Below, in pieces: positions 47,401 through 57,277 of a stretch of 64,000 nt of DNA (the first letter of the stretch is position 1; the number at the start of each line of letters is the position of its first letter). The notes under the pieces are model-generated. The model was not told where the DNA came from, searched no databases, and was given only the letters and a program-made list of their open reading frames with translations. Both the position numbers and the translations under genes were made by a program. Source of the stretch: Megaustenia siamemsis (taxonomy: Eukaryota > Mollusca > Gastropoda > Stylommatophora > Ariophantidae); NCBI GenBank assembly GCA_032433765.1, contig JAVIAB010000159.1, positions 55,773,333 through 55,837,332 of the forward strand, in the 5' to 3' direction.

Positions 47401-47800
47401 TTTCGTGTTCTGAACATGCCTCTTGTGTACCACACACTTTGCTGTTTTCGCTTTCTGGGCCGTTGATCATTCTTGATTCCTCCGCCTCCATCCACCGTCA
47501 CAGACTTTTCACATAAGGGTTGAACATACCCGTTTTTCCGTTGACATTTTTGTCAAACCATGTGCTTGCCTATCGAACCGCGAACACACAACACAAAGAA
47601 GAATAAATCATATTCCACTTAAATATCGGCAATCACAGTCCATCCCCACGTTAGAAGTAAAACATACACCAAACGGGAGAATAGCAACACATAATTTCAC
47701 AACTAGACTGTCGCGTAAATCATTTAAATATATCAGCAAGAGCCGAATTATAAAAATCGACTACACGAAGCCGCCATGACACCGGAAGACTCAGATGGTA
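44420..47800 (-). mobile_element. RTE-type non-LTR retrotransposon (family E), nearly complete
   Basis: A minus-strand element of about 3.4 kb with a single long reading frame for endonuclease and reverse transcriptase and no RNase H, as in the RTE clade. The 3' end passes from GGCACTCAATGATG into an ATG triplet tail at 44423-44438. The 5' UTR probably reaches about 47800, where a CCGCCATGACACCGG segment lies. No target duplication was identified. Confidence 0.85.
44430..47491 (-). pseudogene. RTE endonuclease-reverse transcriptase, one in-frame stop and one frameshift
   Basis: The endonuclease part (47491-45854) reads KISTWNVRTLYQQGKLENL, GISETRWKE, VMGDMNAKVGKG and the closing DINSDHNPVMIK. 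It resembles the 'craniofacial development protein 2-like' entries that derive from RTE. A single TAG at 45854-45856, in the motif GPESIQI-stop-MIQALEDFG, interrupts an otherwise continuous frame. Family logic suggests a GAG-to-TAG change. The reverse transcriptase (45853-44675) has CFIDYTKAFDRV, GVRQGCILSPSLFNLYTEQI and LRYADDTVLLAE. A one-base change in an A run near 44700 shifts the frame to the C-terminus at 44738-44430 (RQMRFLGHVKRHNSL, KRGRGRPRLTW, KWRSMVANLRCGDGTQ). It is the least damaged LINE here. Confidence 0.92.
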
Positions 47801-48067
47801 CATCTCTCTAAAGGGCAAAACGATTAGTCGATTACTGTACGGGTTTACATAATCCTCTTAGGACAATAGGTTTGGACCTAAATTGGGGAGCTCATACCTT
47901 CCTTCTCACCGACGTGTCCTGACAGTGTAAGCAATTCATATGGGCTTACTAAACAATCCAGTATTTAGATAATTAGAGATTAGAGCTATAATATTCGCAG
48001 TTATCTATGATATCCATATGGATGGCGTCAGCTATGGTATCCACAGCTCGTGAATGTGCAATGGTAT

Positions 48068-48840
48068 TCATATGTTTCATCATCACAGAGTACCGTCTCC
48101 GCATCGAAGGTTGGCTACCATGGAGCGCCATTCCGTTCTGTCTCCTGTCATGATGGTGCATGTTATCTTAGGCTGACCTGCCCATCATATGATGTTACTC
48201 GTCCTTGTTAGCCTTGGTCTGCTTCTGCCTCTTATACCTTGTATTTTCCCATTCAAGATAACTTTTAGTGGGTTGCTGTGTCTTTTAATATACTCTAAAA
48301 ATGTAATGTGTCTTGTTTGAAATGTGTTTAATAGTTCTCTTTTAATTTTTTGTTGTTTTCAACTTCATCATTTATTTTCTCTTCCTCCCATCCATTTCTT
48401 CCTATTCTTCTATGAACCCACATTACAAAGGCTTCAATTTTCTGTTATGTTTTCTTGACCAATGTCGATGTTTCTGCACCGTACATGAAAGTTGAGAAGA
48501 TATACCATTTTGGGTTTCTTAGTTTTAGCCTTGGTATTATTTGTTTTGCTGTTAGTGTAATTTTCATAGCTTTAAATTGTTTTTTTTTTCCATTCAATTC
48601 GGTTACACTGTTTTCATCACTGGTTATTGTATGTCCAAGTTAGTTGTAGCTCTCAACTAGCTCAATGTCTATTCCTTCAACTTTGATAACCTCTTGTAGG
48701 TTTTGAGTATTTTCTTTGTTCATGATCATAGTTTTAGTCTTTTTGATATTCATATCTAATTAATATTTTTTGCTCGCCATGTATATCTGATTAAGTAATT
48801 TTGTTTAAATATCTTTAAGAATTTCTGCTAGTAATACAGT
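48068..48840 (-). mobile_element. RTE 3' fragment, diverged copy
   Basis: It parallels 44425-45170 on the minus strand: the ACGGT/GGTTGGCTACCATGGAGCG terminal segment, then the GHVKR-type and thumb regions with many small deletions. No open frame survives. Confidence 0.75.
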
Positions 48841-50040
48841 ATTATAAGATGTTTTAAAAAAGGATAAGAGGAAATATATAAATGAACTAGCTAAAGATGC
48901 AGAGGAAGCCGCAAATAAAGATAATATTATATAACTTTAGAGCAGCACAAAGAAATTAAGTGGAAAATACAAACAGATCAATACACCTGGAATGTGCCCT
49001 AAATAAACAAGGAAAAGCTGCACGGGTAGCAGCAGAAATGAGAAATAGACATTATCCAATGATGCGCACCAACCAATGATAAAAATGTTTTAGTTACAGA
49101 TGAATTCTATAAACAGTTGCAATGTCGAAAGAGGAGTCAAGGATAGTATAATCTTGGTGGGTGATCTAAATGTAGGATCGGGCAACAGAGGCTCGAAAGA
49201 GATCATGCGAAAACATGGACTTGGTAAAATAATTGAGAATGGAGAGATATTTGTGAATGCCTGTTCTCTTAATAAAATGAGCCTAGGAGGAACAATATTC
49301 CAACATAAAAGAATACATAAAGCTGCATGGGTGTCACCAGGTCAAAGAACAGATAATCAAATTTACCATATATTTATTAATAATACGTTCAAGGCATCCT
49401 TACAGGATGTAAACATATATAAAGAAGCAGATGTCGCTTCAGATCATCATCTTCTGCTAGCCAAACTTAAACTAAAAATATATAATCAAACGAATACGGT
49501 AGAAAGTCAATGTAGGGTTTCTCAAAGAACAAGGAATTAACGATACATTTGCAGTGACGATATGAAACAAATATCAAGTCCTGCAACAACTAGAAAAAAA
49601 ACAATAAATATAGAAGATCTGAGACAGATAAAGACAATATGGAAAGAGACATGCGAAACAGACTGTGGAAAAGAGAATGTCAGAACAAGGCATGGATGAC
49701 ATCAGAGACCCTGGATAAAATTAAAGAAAAAAATAATAAAACAGACATAAATAAAAGCACAATGAGAAGTAATAAAGCAAGACACAGGAAGCTTACAAAG
49801 AGGTGAACAAAGAAGTGAGAAGATGTATTAAAATGTATAAGATGAAATATATAGATGACCTATCTAAAGAGATAGAGGAAACATCGAAGAAAAGGAATAT
49901 GAAAGAACTGTACAACAGCAGCAAACAATTAAGTGGAAAATACAAACAAATCAATGCATTTATTAAAGATATGAAAAGAAATATGCTTAGTAAAATAAAG
50001 GAAAAAATGGAGAAATAGAAAAAGCACTTTGAAGAACTTT
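48841..50040 (+). mobile_element. RTE fragments in scrambled order, plus strand
   Basis: First comes a linker piece (48843-48985, encoding LSGKYKQIN), then an endonuclease start (about 48985-49075, AARVAAEMRN-like). Next is the second half of an endonuclease (49100-49540) with ILVGDLNVGSGNRGSKEIM, GGTIFQHKRIHKAAWVSPG and ASDHHLLLAKLKL. Last is a linker at 49540-50035 that again includes LSGKYKQINAF. The linker before the endonuclease start implies two broken copies or a rearrangement. Confidence 0.72.
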
Positions 50041-50069
50041 TGAACATTCCTCAAATCCATCGTCAAGGG

Positions 50070-50265
50070 TCAGTTCCATAATAAATGGAAACGAGAACAC
50101 CCAAAGCATGACGAGAGTGACGGATACCACCAACTATCAAGAAGGGATCAAGTCATACTTCGCCTATGTACTGGCCGCAGTAGAATGAGAAATCACATGT
50201 TCACCAAATTCAAAATAGGTACAACCAGCCTATGCCACTGTACACTGGACAATATGTATTTTTTG
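50070..50265 (+). mobile_element. Family D LINE fragment
   Basis: 'ATGGAAACGAGAACACCCAA' through 'ACAACCAGCCTATGCCACTG' is colinear with the minus-strand family D copy at 33500-33340. It encodes KWKREHPKHDESDGYHQL and MRNHMFTKFKIGTTSLCHC. Confidence 0.8.
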
Positions 50266-51060
50266 CTTGTTATGTTTATCACATTAAGCAATTGTTGTAG
50301 GTCGTTAGGATTTGTTGTCTCTTTATCCACTGTTATTTGACTTGACAGTTTTCAATAATTCTGTGTTAGTGGTTTTCTTCTGCTAATCGTCCCATTATTT
50401 TGAGCAATCACTCATTAATGAAGGTCTTTATCATAATGATTTTAATTGTGTGTTACTCTCCATGTTTCACAGCCATATAATAGTACTAACTTAACATTAG
50501 ATTTGACAATTGTTTTTAATGTTTTAATTTTACCAATTGTATTTGCATTTCCATATGTTTCTAAGTGAAACAAATGCAACTCTTGCTTCTGATATCCTTA
50601 TTTTGGTATCATTCTTTGTCCTTCCCTCATTATCTATATTACTGCCCAGATAAATGTAAGATTGCAAGTCGTCTAGTAGAGGTATTTCTCCTATTGTTAT
50701 TTGGCTAGTGACAACTGCATTAATTATCATAATTTTGACCTTACTTCTATTTATTTTCATACCCAACTGTCGTGATCTCTCATCAATTATACTCATTTTT
50801 GCTTACATATATGTTGATGATTATGTGATAGAAGACTTATGTCACCTGCAAAGTATAAGTCTTTAAGTTGCTTGGTAAGTGGCCACTGACTCCATTTCTG
50901 TTGTTATGAGTTATTTTCATAATCCAATCTATGGCCAGTAGAAAGAGAAATGGAGATAGAAGACATCCCTGCCTTACACATGTTCTTATTTCAAATGATT
51001 CTCTAAGCTGCCCTTCGTACATAAACCTACATTTCATTCATTCATATATTATTTTAATGA
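50266..51060 (-). mobile_element. RTE-like reverse transcriptase fragment
   Basis: Minus-strand pieces encode RTCVRQGCLLSPFLFLLAID (50940-51000) and MKINRSKVKIMIINA with YIYLGSNIDNEG (50530-50796), the post-YADD region of a reverse transcriptase. The YADD itself is in a damaged stretch. The fragment adjoins the TAGTG satellite. Confidence 0.72.
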
Positions 51061-51087
51061 AGAGTTTTTTATGAGGAAGTAAATCTA

Positions 51088-52315
51088 ATGTAGTGTAGTG
51101 TAGTGTAGTGTAGTATAGTGTAGTGTAGTGTAGTGTAGCGTAGTGTAGTGGAGTGTAGTGTAGTGTAGTGTAGTGTAGTATAGTGTAGTGTAGTGCAGTG
51201 TAGTGTAGCGTAGTGTAGTGTAGTGTAGTGTAGTGTAGTGTAGTGTAGTGTAGTGTAGTGTAGTGTAGTGTAGTGTAGAGTAGTGTAGTTTAGTGTAGTG
51301 TAGAGTAGTGTAGTGTAGTGTAGTGTAGTGTAGTGTGTAGTGTAGTGTAGAGTAGTGTAGTGTAGTGTAGTGTAGAGTAGTGTAGTGTAGTGTAGTGTAG
51401 TGTAGTGTAGTGTAGTGTAGTGTAGTGTAGTGTAGTGTAGTGTAGTGTAGTGTAGTGTTGTGAAGTGTAGTGTAGTGTAGTGTAGTGTTGTGAAGTGCAG
51501 TGCAATGCAGTGTAGTGCAGTGCTGTGCAATTTAGTGTAGTGTAGAGTAGTGTAGTGTAGTGTAGTGTAGTGTAGTGTAGTGTAGTGTAGTGTAGTGTAG
51601 TGTAGTGTAGTGTAGTGAAGTGTTGTGAAGTGCAGTGCAATGCAGTGTAGTGGAGTGCTGTGCAATTTAGTGTAGTGTAGAGTAGTGTAGTGTAGTGTAG
51701 TCTAGTACTGTGAAGTGCAGTTCAGTGCAGTGCAGTGTAGTGTAGTGTATTGTAGTTTAGTATACTGTAGTGTAGTGTAGTGGAGTATAGTGTAGTTTAG
51801 TGTAGTATAGTGTAGTGTAGTATAGTGTAGTGTAGTGTAGGGTAGTGTAGTGTAGTGTAGTGTAGTGTAGTGTAGTGTAGTGTAGTGTAGTGTAGTGTAG
51901 TGTAGTGTAGTGTAGTGTAGTGTAGTGTAGTGTAGTGTAGTGTAGTGTTGCGTAGTGTAGTGTAGTGTAGTGTGGTGTATTGTATTGTATTGTATTGTAT
52001 TGTAGTGTAGTGTAGTGTAGTGTAGTGTAGTGTAGTTTAGTGTAGTGTAGTGTAGTGTAGTGTAGTGTAGTGTAGTGTAGTGTAGTGTAGTGTAGTGTAG
52101 TGTAGTGTAGTGTAGTGTAGTGTAGTGTAGTGTTGTGTAGTGTAGTGTAGTGTAGTGTAGTGTAGTGTAGTGTAGTGTAGTGTAGTGTAGTGTAGTGTAG
52201 TGTAGTGTAGTGTAGTGTAGTGTAGTGTAGTGTTGTGAAGTGCAGTGCAGTGCAGTGTAGTGTAGTGTTGTGAAGTGCAGTGCAGTCAGTGTATTGGATT
52301 GTTGTGCAGTGTAAT
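51088..52315. repeat. (TAGTG)n pentanucleotide satellite, about 1.2 kb
   Basis: Some 240 units of TAGTG, mostly perfect. Clustered variants (TGCAG, TGAAG, TAGAG, TATTG) recur in the same order at 51478-51530, 51625-51670 and 52230-52300, hinting at larger duplications. The repetitive minus-strand frames (TLHYT repeats) are by-products. Confidence 0.97.
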
Positions 52316-53053
52316 AATAATACTGTATTCATGCTTTGATGAATTACATGGTGAATTACTAAATGGCACACTCAAAATTCAAGACTGGACACACTTGGAT
52401 GCATTAAAAATTCAGTGATCAATTATTATATATATTTACCCACTATCAGGCTATAACATTTTTATCGTATCTGTAAATAATTGTTCAATCCATCCACTGC
52501 CTTGGCCGCTGAAACACTTCGGCTACCGTCGGTGTTATACCTCAGCTATTCTTATAGTGACTATTATAATGAAGGTCTACTCACTGATTCACTCCTCTAA
52601 CCTCATACACCGACACTGGGTTTTCTAGATGTCTCTCTATCTAGCTCTCTTTCGACTGTGTCTTCTGTTTCTAACTTACTCCATAACTGAGTTCTTACAC
52701 TGGACTATCTCTCCTTGTCATGTCTGTCTTCCGTGGCTAACTAATCTAGTTTGCAGTGACTATCTCGGTGCCTATAGGTCTCTAATGCGTGGCTATCTGT
52801 TAGTTCTCTAGTTCAACCCTTTATACTCCTTTCTTTTGACCGAAAATTAACCTGGTTTCCTGCTTCTCTTTGTCCACTCATTGTGACAGATTTCAGAACC
52901 AAGCCCTGGAAATTCCCAGAGTTCGATCGGTCAAGTTCACACCTGTTACTTTCTGAGCTGGACGTGACCTTCCTAAACAAGGACATTTTCCTGTTCTTTG
53001 TATATAGGTACCCACTGGCTAACTTTTCTTTCTTCAGATAAATGATATCCATT
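52316..53053. other. No gene seen
   Basis: Unique-looking sequence between the pentanucleotide satellite and LINE copy C. Short frames only. Confidence 0.45.
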
Positions 53054-53065
53054 ACTACACTGTTC

Positions 53066-55684
53066 CCTCATCAAGGCCAGCTCCTTGTCGTGGGGATGGG
53101 GCTTAACCGTCACCAGGGACTGAAAACTAAGACTGGCCAGGCCTTCCTACAACTGAGCAAGACCACAGTCTGCTCTAGCAAGTTCAAGTGCTGAAGTCGG
53201 AGGCAACCAGCCAAAAGGCGCACAACAATCAGGATGCCACGCACTCAACGCAAATGGAAGTATGTCTATAACCGCAAATCGATATGGCACTCGCCCTGTG
53301 ATGGACACTCAGGCAGGTGCAGCGCCGGACCCTCAGCCTCGAAAGGGCCCAACCTCTATTACTGGATGTCCTTCTCAACCGCTCTGTGGAGTCAGGGGGC
53401 GAGAGAATAGAGCTACTGGCCAATCCACAATAAGACCAGTCAAAATAATGCACTGGAATGCTGAAGGCATCAACAGCAAAAGAGATGGGTACAGTAAAAA
53501 GATAGAATTAGAAAATATCCAATATAGACCAATCAGCCTTACAAGCTGTTTGTGTAAAACAATGGAACGTATAATCAATCTCAGACTGCAGTGGTACCTG
53601 GAAAGTGAAAAATCTCCTTGTCCCACAACAAGCAGGCTTTAGACAGTGTTACTCTACTGAAAATCAAGCAACCTATCTTTCCCAGGAAATTGAAGATGCG
53701 TTTCAAGAAAAGAAACTGGTACTAGCAGCATGGATAGAACTAAAGAAAGCATTTGATAAGGTATGGAAGGAAGGGCTTTTGAAGAAACTGAGAAATTATG
53801 GAGTAAATGGCAGGATGTACAAATGGGTCAAAGCATACCTGCATAACAGGAGAGCCAGAGTGCAACTGGATGGTCTTAAGAGTAAGAAGGTCTTATTGCG
53901 CCAGGGCGGTTCCACAGGGATGGGTACTATCTCCAACACTTTTTCTGATCTACATCAATGACCTCGTTACTGAACTACCACATGGCATCAAAGTGACAAT
54001 GTATGCAGATGACTTGGTAATGTGGTGCACAGAAGAGTATGCAACAGTGGCCTCAAAATTGCTACAAGGAGCTATGAATGCACTGAATTCGTGGACAAAT
54101 AGATGGTGTATCAGCATCGATACAGACAAATGCAGTACTACACTTTTCACACTCTCCCCAAAACAAAAAGCAGGAGCCATCTACATAAACAATGAGCATG
54201 TGAAAGAAGACATACAAGCTACATATCTCGGAGTTACATTTGATAACAAACTATCTTGGAAACAGCAGATAAATAAGGCAACCCAAAAAGCAAGGAGGAA
54301 ATTGGCTATTCTAAGAAAGTTGTGTGGAACCACATGGGGTGCGAGTGGCAAAATACTCAGTAAAGTTTACCAACAGAGTATACGCCCACATTTAGAATAT
54401 GGATCATCCGCATGGTGCTCAGCATCAAACACCACATTGCAAGAACTGGATAAAGTACAAAACCAGGCACTTAGGGTCATCACAGGAGCAATGAAATCAA
54501 CACCAATATTGGAGATGGAGAAATTGTGGAGGATACCAGCACTGAGAGAACGGAGAGACACAAAGGTGCTGATACAGGCAGACAAATTTGCATGCATGCC
54601 GAGACATCCAATGAAGGACAGATTCCAAAATCTTGCATTGGGACGACTTAAGAGAAGCAGTTTTATCCACCAAGCCAAGCGTATTTGTAGACAAACACCA
54701 GGCATGCCAAGAGTTGTTAAACCCCTTCTGCCCATACCAGAACAGACTCCCTGGACAGATGAATCAGGATTATCAGTTCAAATACGGACAGAAGTGAAAA
54801 GAATAGTTCACAAAGAGGAACAAAATAGTCTACAACGAAAAACAATAACGCTGTTTCCTGGATGAAGAATACCCACAAGACCTGAGGATCCGTGTGTACA
54901 CAGATGGATCAGCACAGAATGCAGTAAAGAATGGGGGAGCAGGTGCATATATAGAGTACCCAAATAACACTAGGGATATAAATAAAATAGCAACAGGGAA
55001 ATATTGTCACAATTGTCATGCAGAAATACAAGCAATAAAGTTGACAATAGAAAAACTGCTGAACAATTTTCTTAGCCCACAGCCTGTAGTGTTTTTGACA
55101 GATGCAAGATCAGTACTCCAGGCACTACAATCCAGAAAATTACCACATCTGCAGACCTTATTGACTGAACTCTGCAAGCACCACAGGGTTGCCCTGCAGT
55201 GAATCCCGTCTCACTGTGGAATACCAGGAAATGAGAAAGCAGATCAGTTGGCAAAGGAAGGTTCAACCGGCACGCAACTAGATACACCAGTTACATACCA
55301 TCATACGAAACAGATAATCAAATCAATCAGAGGACCACAAGCCCCAAATCAGGATACCTTTCATAATATGAATAGATATGAACAAGTTATCATTATACGC
55401 CTAAGAACAGGACACAATCGACTCCATAGTCACATGTATACAAAATTCAAGATCGGCACATCAACTACTTGTACATGTGGACAGGCACCCCAGACTGCTG
55501 AACACATACTTCAAGATTGCACATAATATAGTAGACTGAGGAAAATCCATTGGCCCATAGATACAACACTACAGACAAAACTATATGGGCCACTGCAAGA
55601 ATTACAAAAGACAGTAAAATTCATACAGGAAACGACATTGCTGATATAGACAATACATCGAGCGAACGAAAGATAGATAGATAG
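53066..55684 (+). mobile_element. Family A non-LTR retrotransposon, copy C (internally deleted), perfect 12-bp target duplication
   Basis: It starts CCTCATCAAGGCCAGC at 53066 and ends with a GATAGATAGATAG tail at 55684. Flanks are ACTACACTGTTC at 53054-53065 and 55685-55696, identical. Compared with copy B (34731-36172) about 1.44 kb is missing, between the start of the endonuclease (GAAAATATCC at 53511-53520) and the reverse transcriptase (AGACCAATCAGCC at about 53526). Confidence 0.95.
53262..55526 (+). pseudogene. Deleted endonuclease-reverse transcriptase-RNase H of LINE copy C
   Basis: The deletion fuses the first ~85 residues of the endonuclease frame in phase to the reverse transcriptase (...KKIELENI then QYRPISLTSCLCK) at 53262-53642. 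Frameshifts follow. The main reverse-transcriptase piece, 53807-54865, has YADDLVMW near 54000 and DKLSWKQQINKATQKA. A frameshift precedes RNase H (54894-55202, MYTDGSAQNAVKNGGAG), cut by a TGA at 55201-55203 where copies A and B have Trp. The C-terminal finger piece, 55248-55526, ends CTCGQAPQTAEHILQDCT and is the best preserved of the three copies. It has no working endonuclease. Confidence 0.92.
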
Positions 55685-55696
55685 ACTACACTGTTC

Positions 55697-56170
55697 TTCT
55701 CTTAACTCCAAGGTGACCATCCCAGGACCACCTGTCACCATGTGACTAGCCTTCAGTTTGTGAGTTCAACATTTCTTACAAACAGCCAAGGTCATTCTCA
55801 ATTTTCCAACGTGTGTTCAGTCACGGCGGTTTATTCTTCAACATGGTCTCTTAGTTGTCCCTACGTTAAATTTGTCTGGTCGTTACTTTGTCTTATGTCC
55901 TCGCTTAATTATGATCCAAATATGTATGTGCCATCATTCACGGTTACAATCCAACATTTGTGAGAGCAGACAATTGAGGGACATGGAAATGTGCAGCATC
56001 CATCACCTTGACTCCTTGACTTTAGTCAAATGTACACAATCTTAGATGGAGGCGACTTTAGAGATTAGTTTGAAGTCTAAACGGACATTTATTGGTATTG
56101 TTTCAAGAAGACAATGACATCAGTCAAGAAGACAATGACATCACGAATTCATTTTCTTGTTATTTTACAG
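55697..56170. other. 5' flank or intron end of the receptor gene; acceptor splice site near 56170
   Basis: No exon with a start codon and signal peptide was found. 'TTTTCTTGTTATTTTACAG' ending at 56170 is a good acceptor: a pyrimidine tract plus CAG directly before the receptor frame. The frame upstream of it closes at a stop at 56071 without an ATG. A near-duplicated 'CAAGAAGACAATGACATCA' word occurs twice just before it. Confidence 0.5.
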
Positions 56171-57277
56171 AAATTGCTGGACGAGAATGGGGAAACTCTC
56201 CTCGAGAGAATTGTTCTACAGGAAAGATGGACATTTTGTTTCTTTTATACGACAACGAGGCTACATTTGGATCGAATTATCAAATAGGTGTCATAACTTC
56301 ATTGATACAATATCTTTTAGATTGTTACAAGGAAACAACTTCAAATTTGATGTTCGCTGCTGTCTATGACAGGTTCTCGTTCCTTAATCCAGACATTAAC
56401 GTCAAGTCTTGGCAATTCAGTGTAACATGTCAAGTCATATACGGCTTGAATGACACCACAAGCAAGATGGAGGACTTCGAGAATGTACAAGAGGCTATAG
56501 ATCTTAAAGTTCAGTTTGTTCAACGTTTATTTTCTGAGATGGCCGGAGTGCGTGAGAACGTGAGCCACGTGGCTGTGATACTTCTAGAAGGTTACAGTTC
56601 GTCTCTAGGACAAGGTGTAAACGACTTACCAGAATTAATGGAACAGCAACACAATGACATTAGAATAATAATTCTCGTTACAAGAAGATCACATATGGAA
56701 CAGTCAATACTTGGTATCAAATATAGCACAGAGCAATCAGTAGAATACTACGTACATTTATTATTTATAGGAATTTGTGGTCAATGTAGGTGTGGATGGT
56801 TTCCTTTTGAACATAGTGATGGAGCAGATTCTTTGTCTTGTTATATGTTAGTAGACATGATTGAGGGTCTGAGAAGTGTGTTTAATTATTTAAATTCCGG
56901 CATACTCCCTGTAGCCATAGAAAGTCAAGAGGAGATGAATTTTCTTCAAGCCAGACTCAGGACAGAGCTTCAAAATCAAGAAATTAATTATACAACTGAT
57001 ATTTTAATCGGTCTCTTTCGGGGTGTAATGAACGAAGGTGACAGATTTATTTGGCCTCTAACATATAAACATCGAGATCGCCCCTTGGTGGTAAATAATT
57101 GGCTGCCAGGTCGACCTTCTTATGGGAAAAGCCGGGCATGCGTTGTGTGGGAGTTTCTCTGGAGCAGTCACGAGAATGACGTCAACAGTATCAGCAATGA
57201 AGGTCATTTTGTTGACGGTTGGACGGACGTTGATTGTGAGACTACGGTGAGATTTACTTTATATGAGATGTTTTTTT
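56171..57277 (+). CDS. Receptor segment 1: vWA-like and C-type-lectin-like domains
   Basis: After an acidic-basic lead (about EIAGREWGNS) the vWA-like fold starts at GKMDILFLLYDNEATFG (56221-56271). The metal-site motif DxSxS is replaced by DNEAT, so classical MIDAS metal binding is doubtful. Predicted strands include HVAVILLEGYSSS (56566-56604) and IRIIILVTRR (56662-56691), and the domain ends near 56900. The lectin-like part (about 57040-57255) has the hallmark WLPGRP (57100), CVVWEF and GWTDVDCE (57217-57240). The usual final cysteine is replaced: FTLYE instead of an ICE-type end. Read from the acceptor at 56170 in the frame shared with segment 3. Confidence 0.78.

Noticed and set aside
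51069..52371. Long minus-strand frames of TLHYT repeats (about 200 codons each)
   Set aside because: They arise from the TAGTG pentanucleotide satellite and carry no other sequence. The unit keeps frames open by composition.
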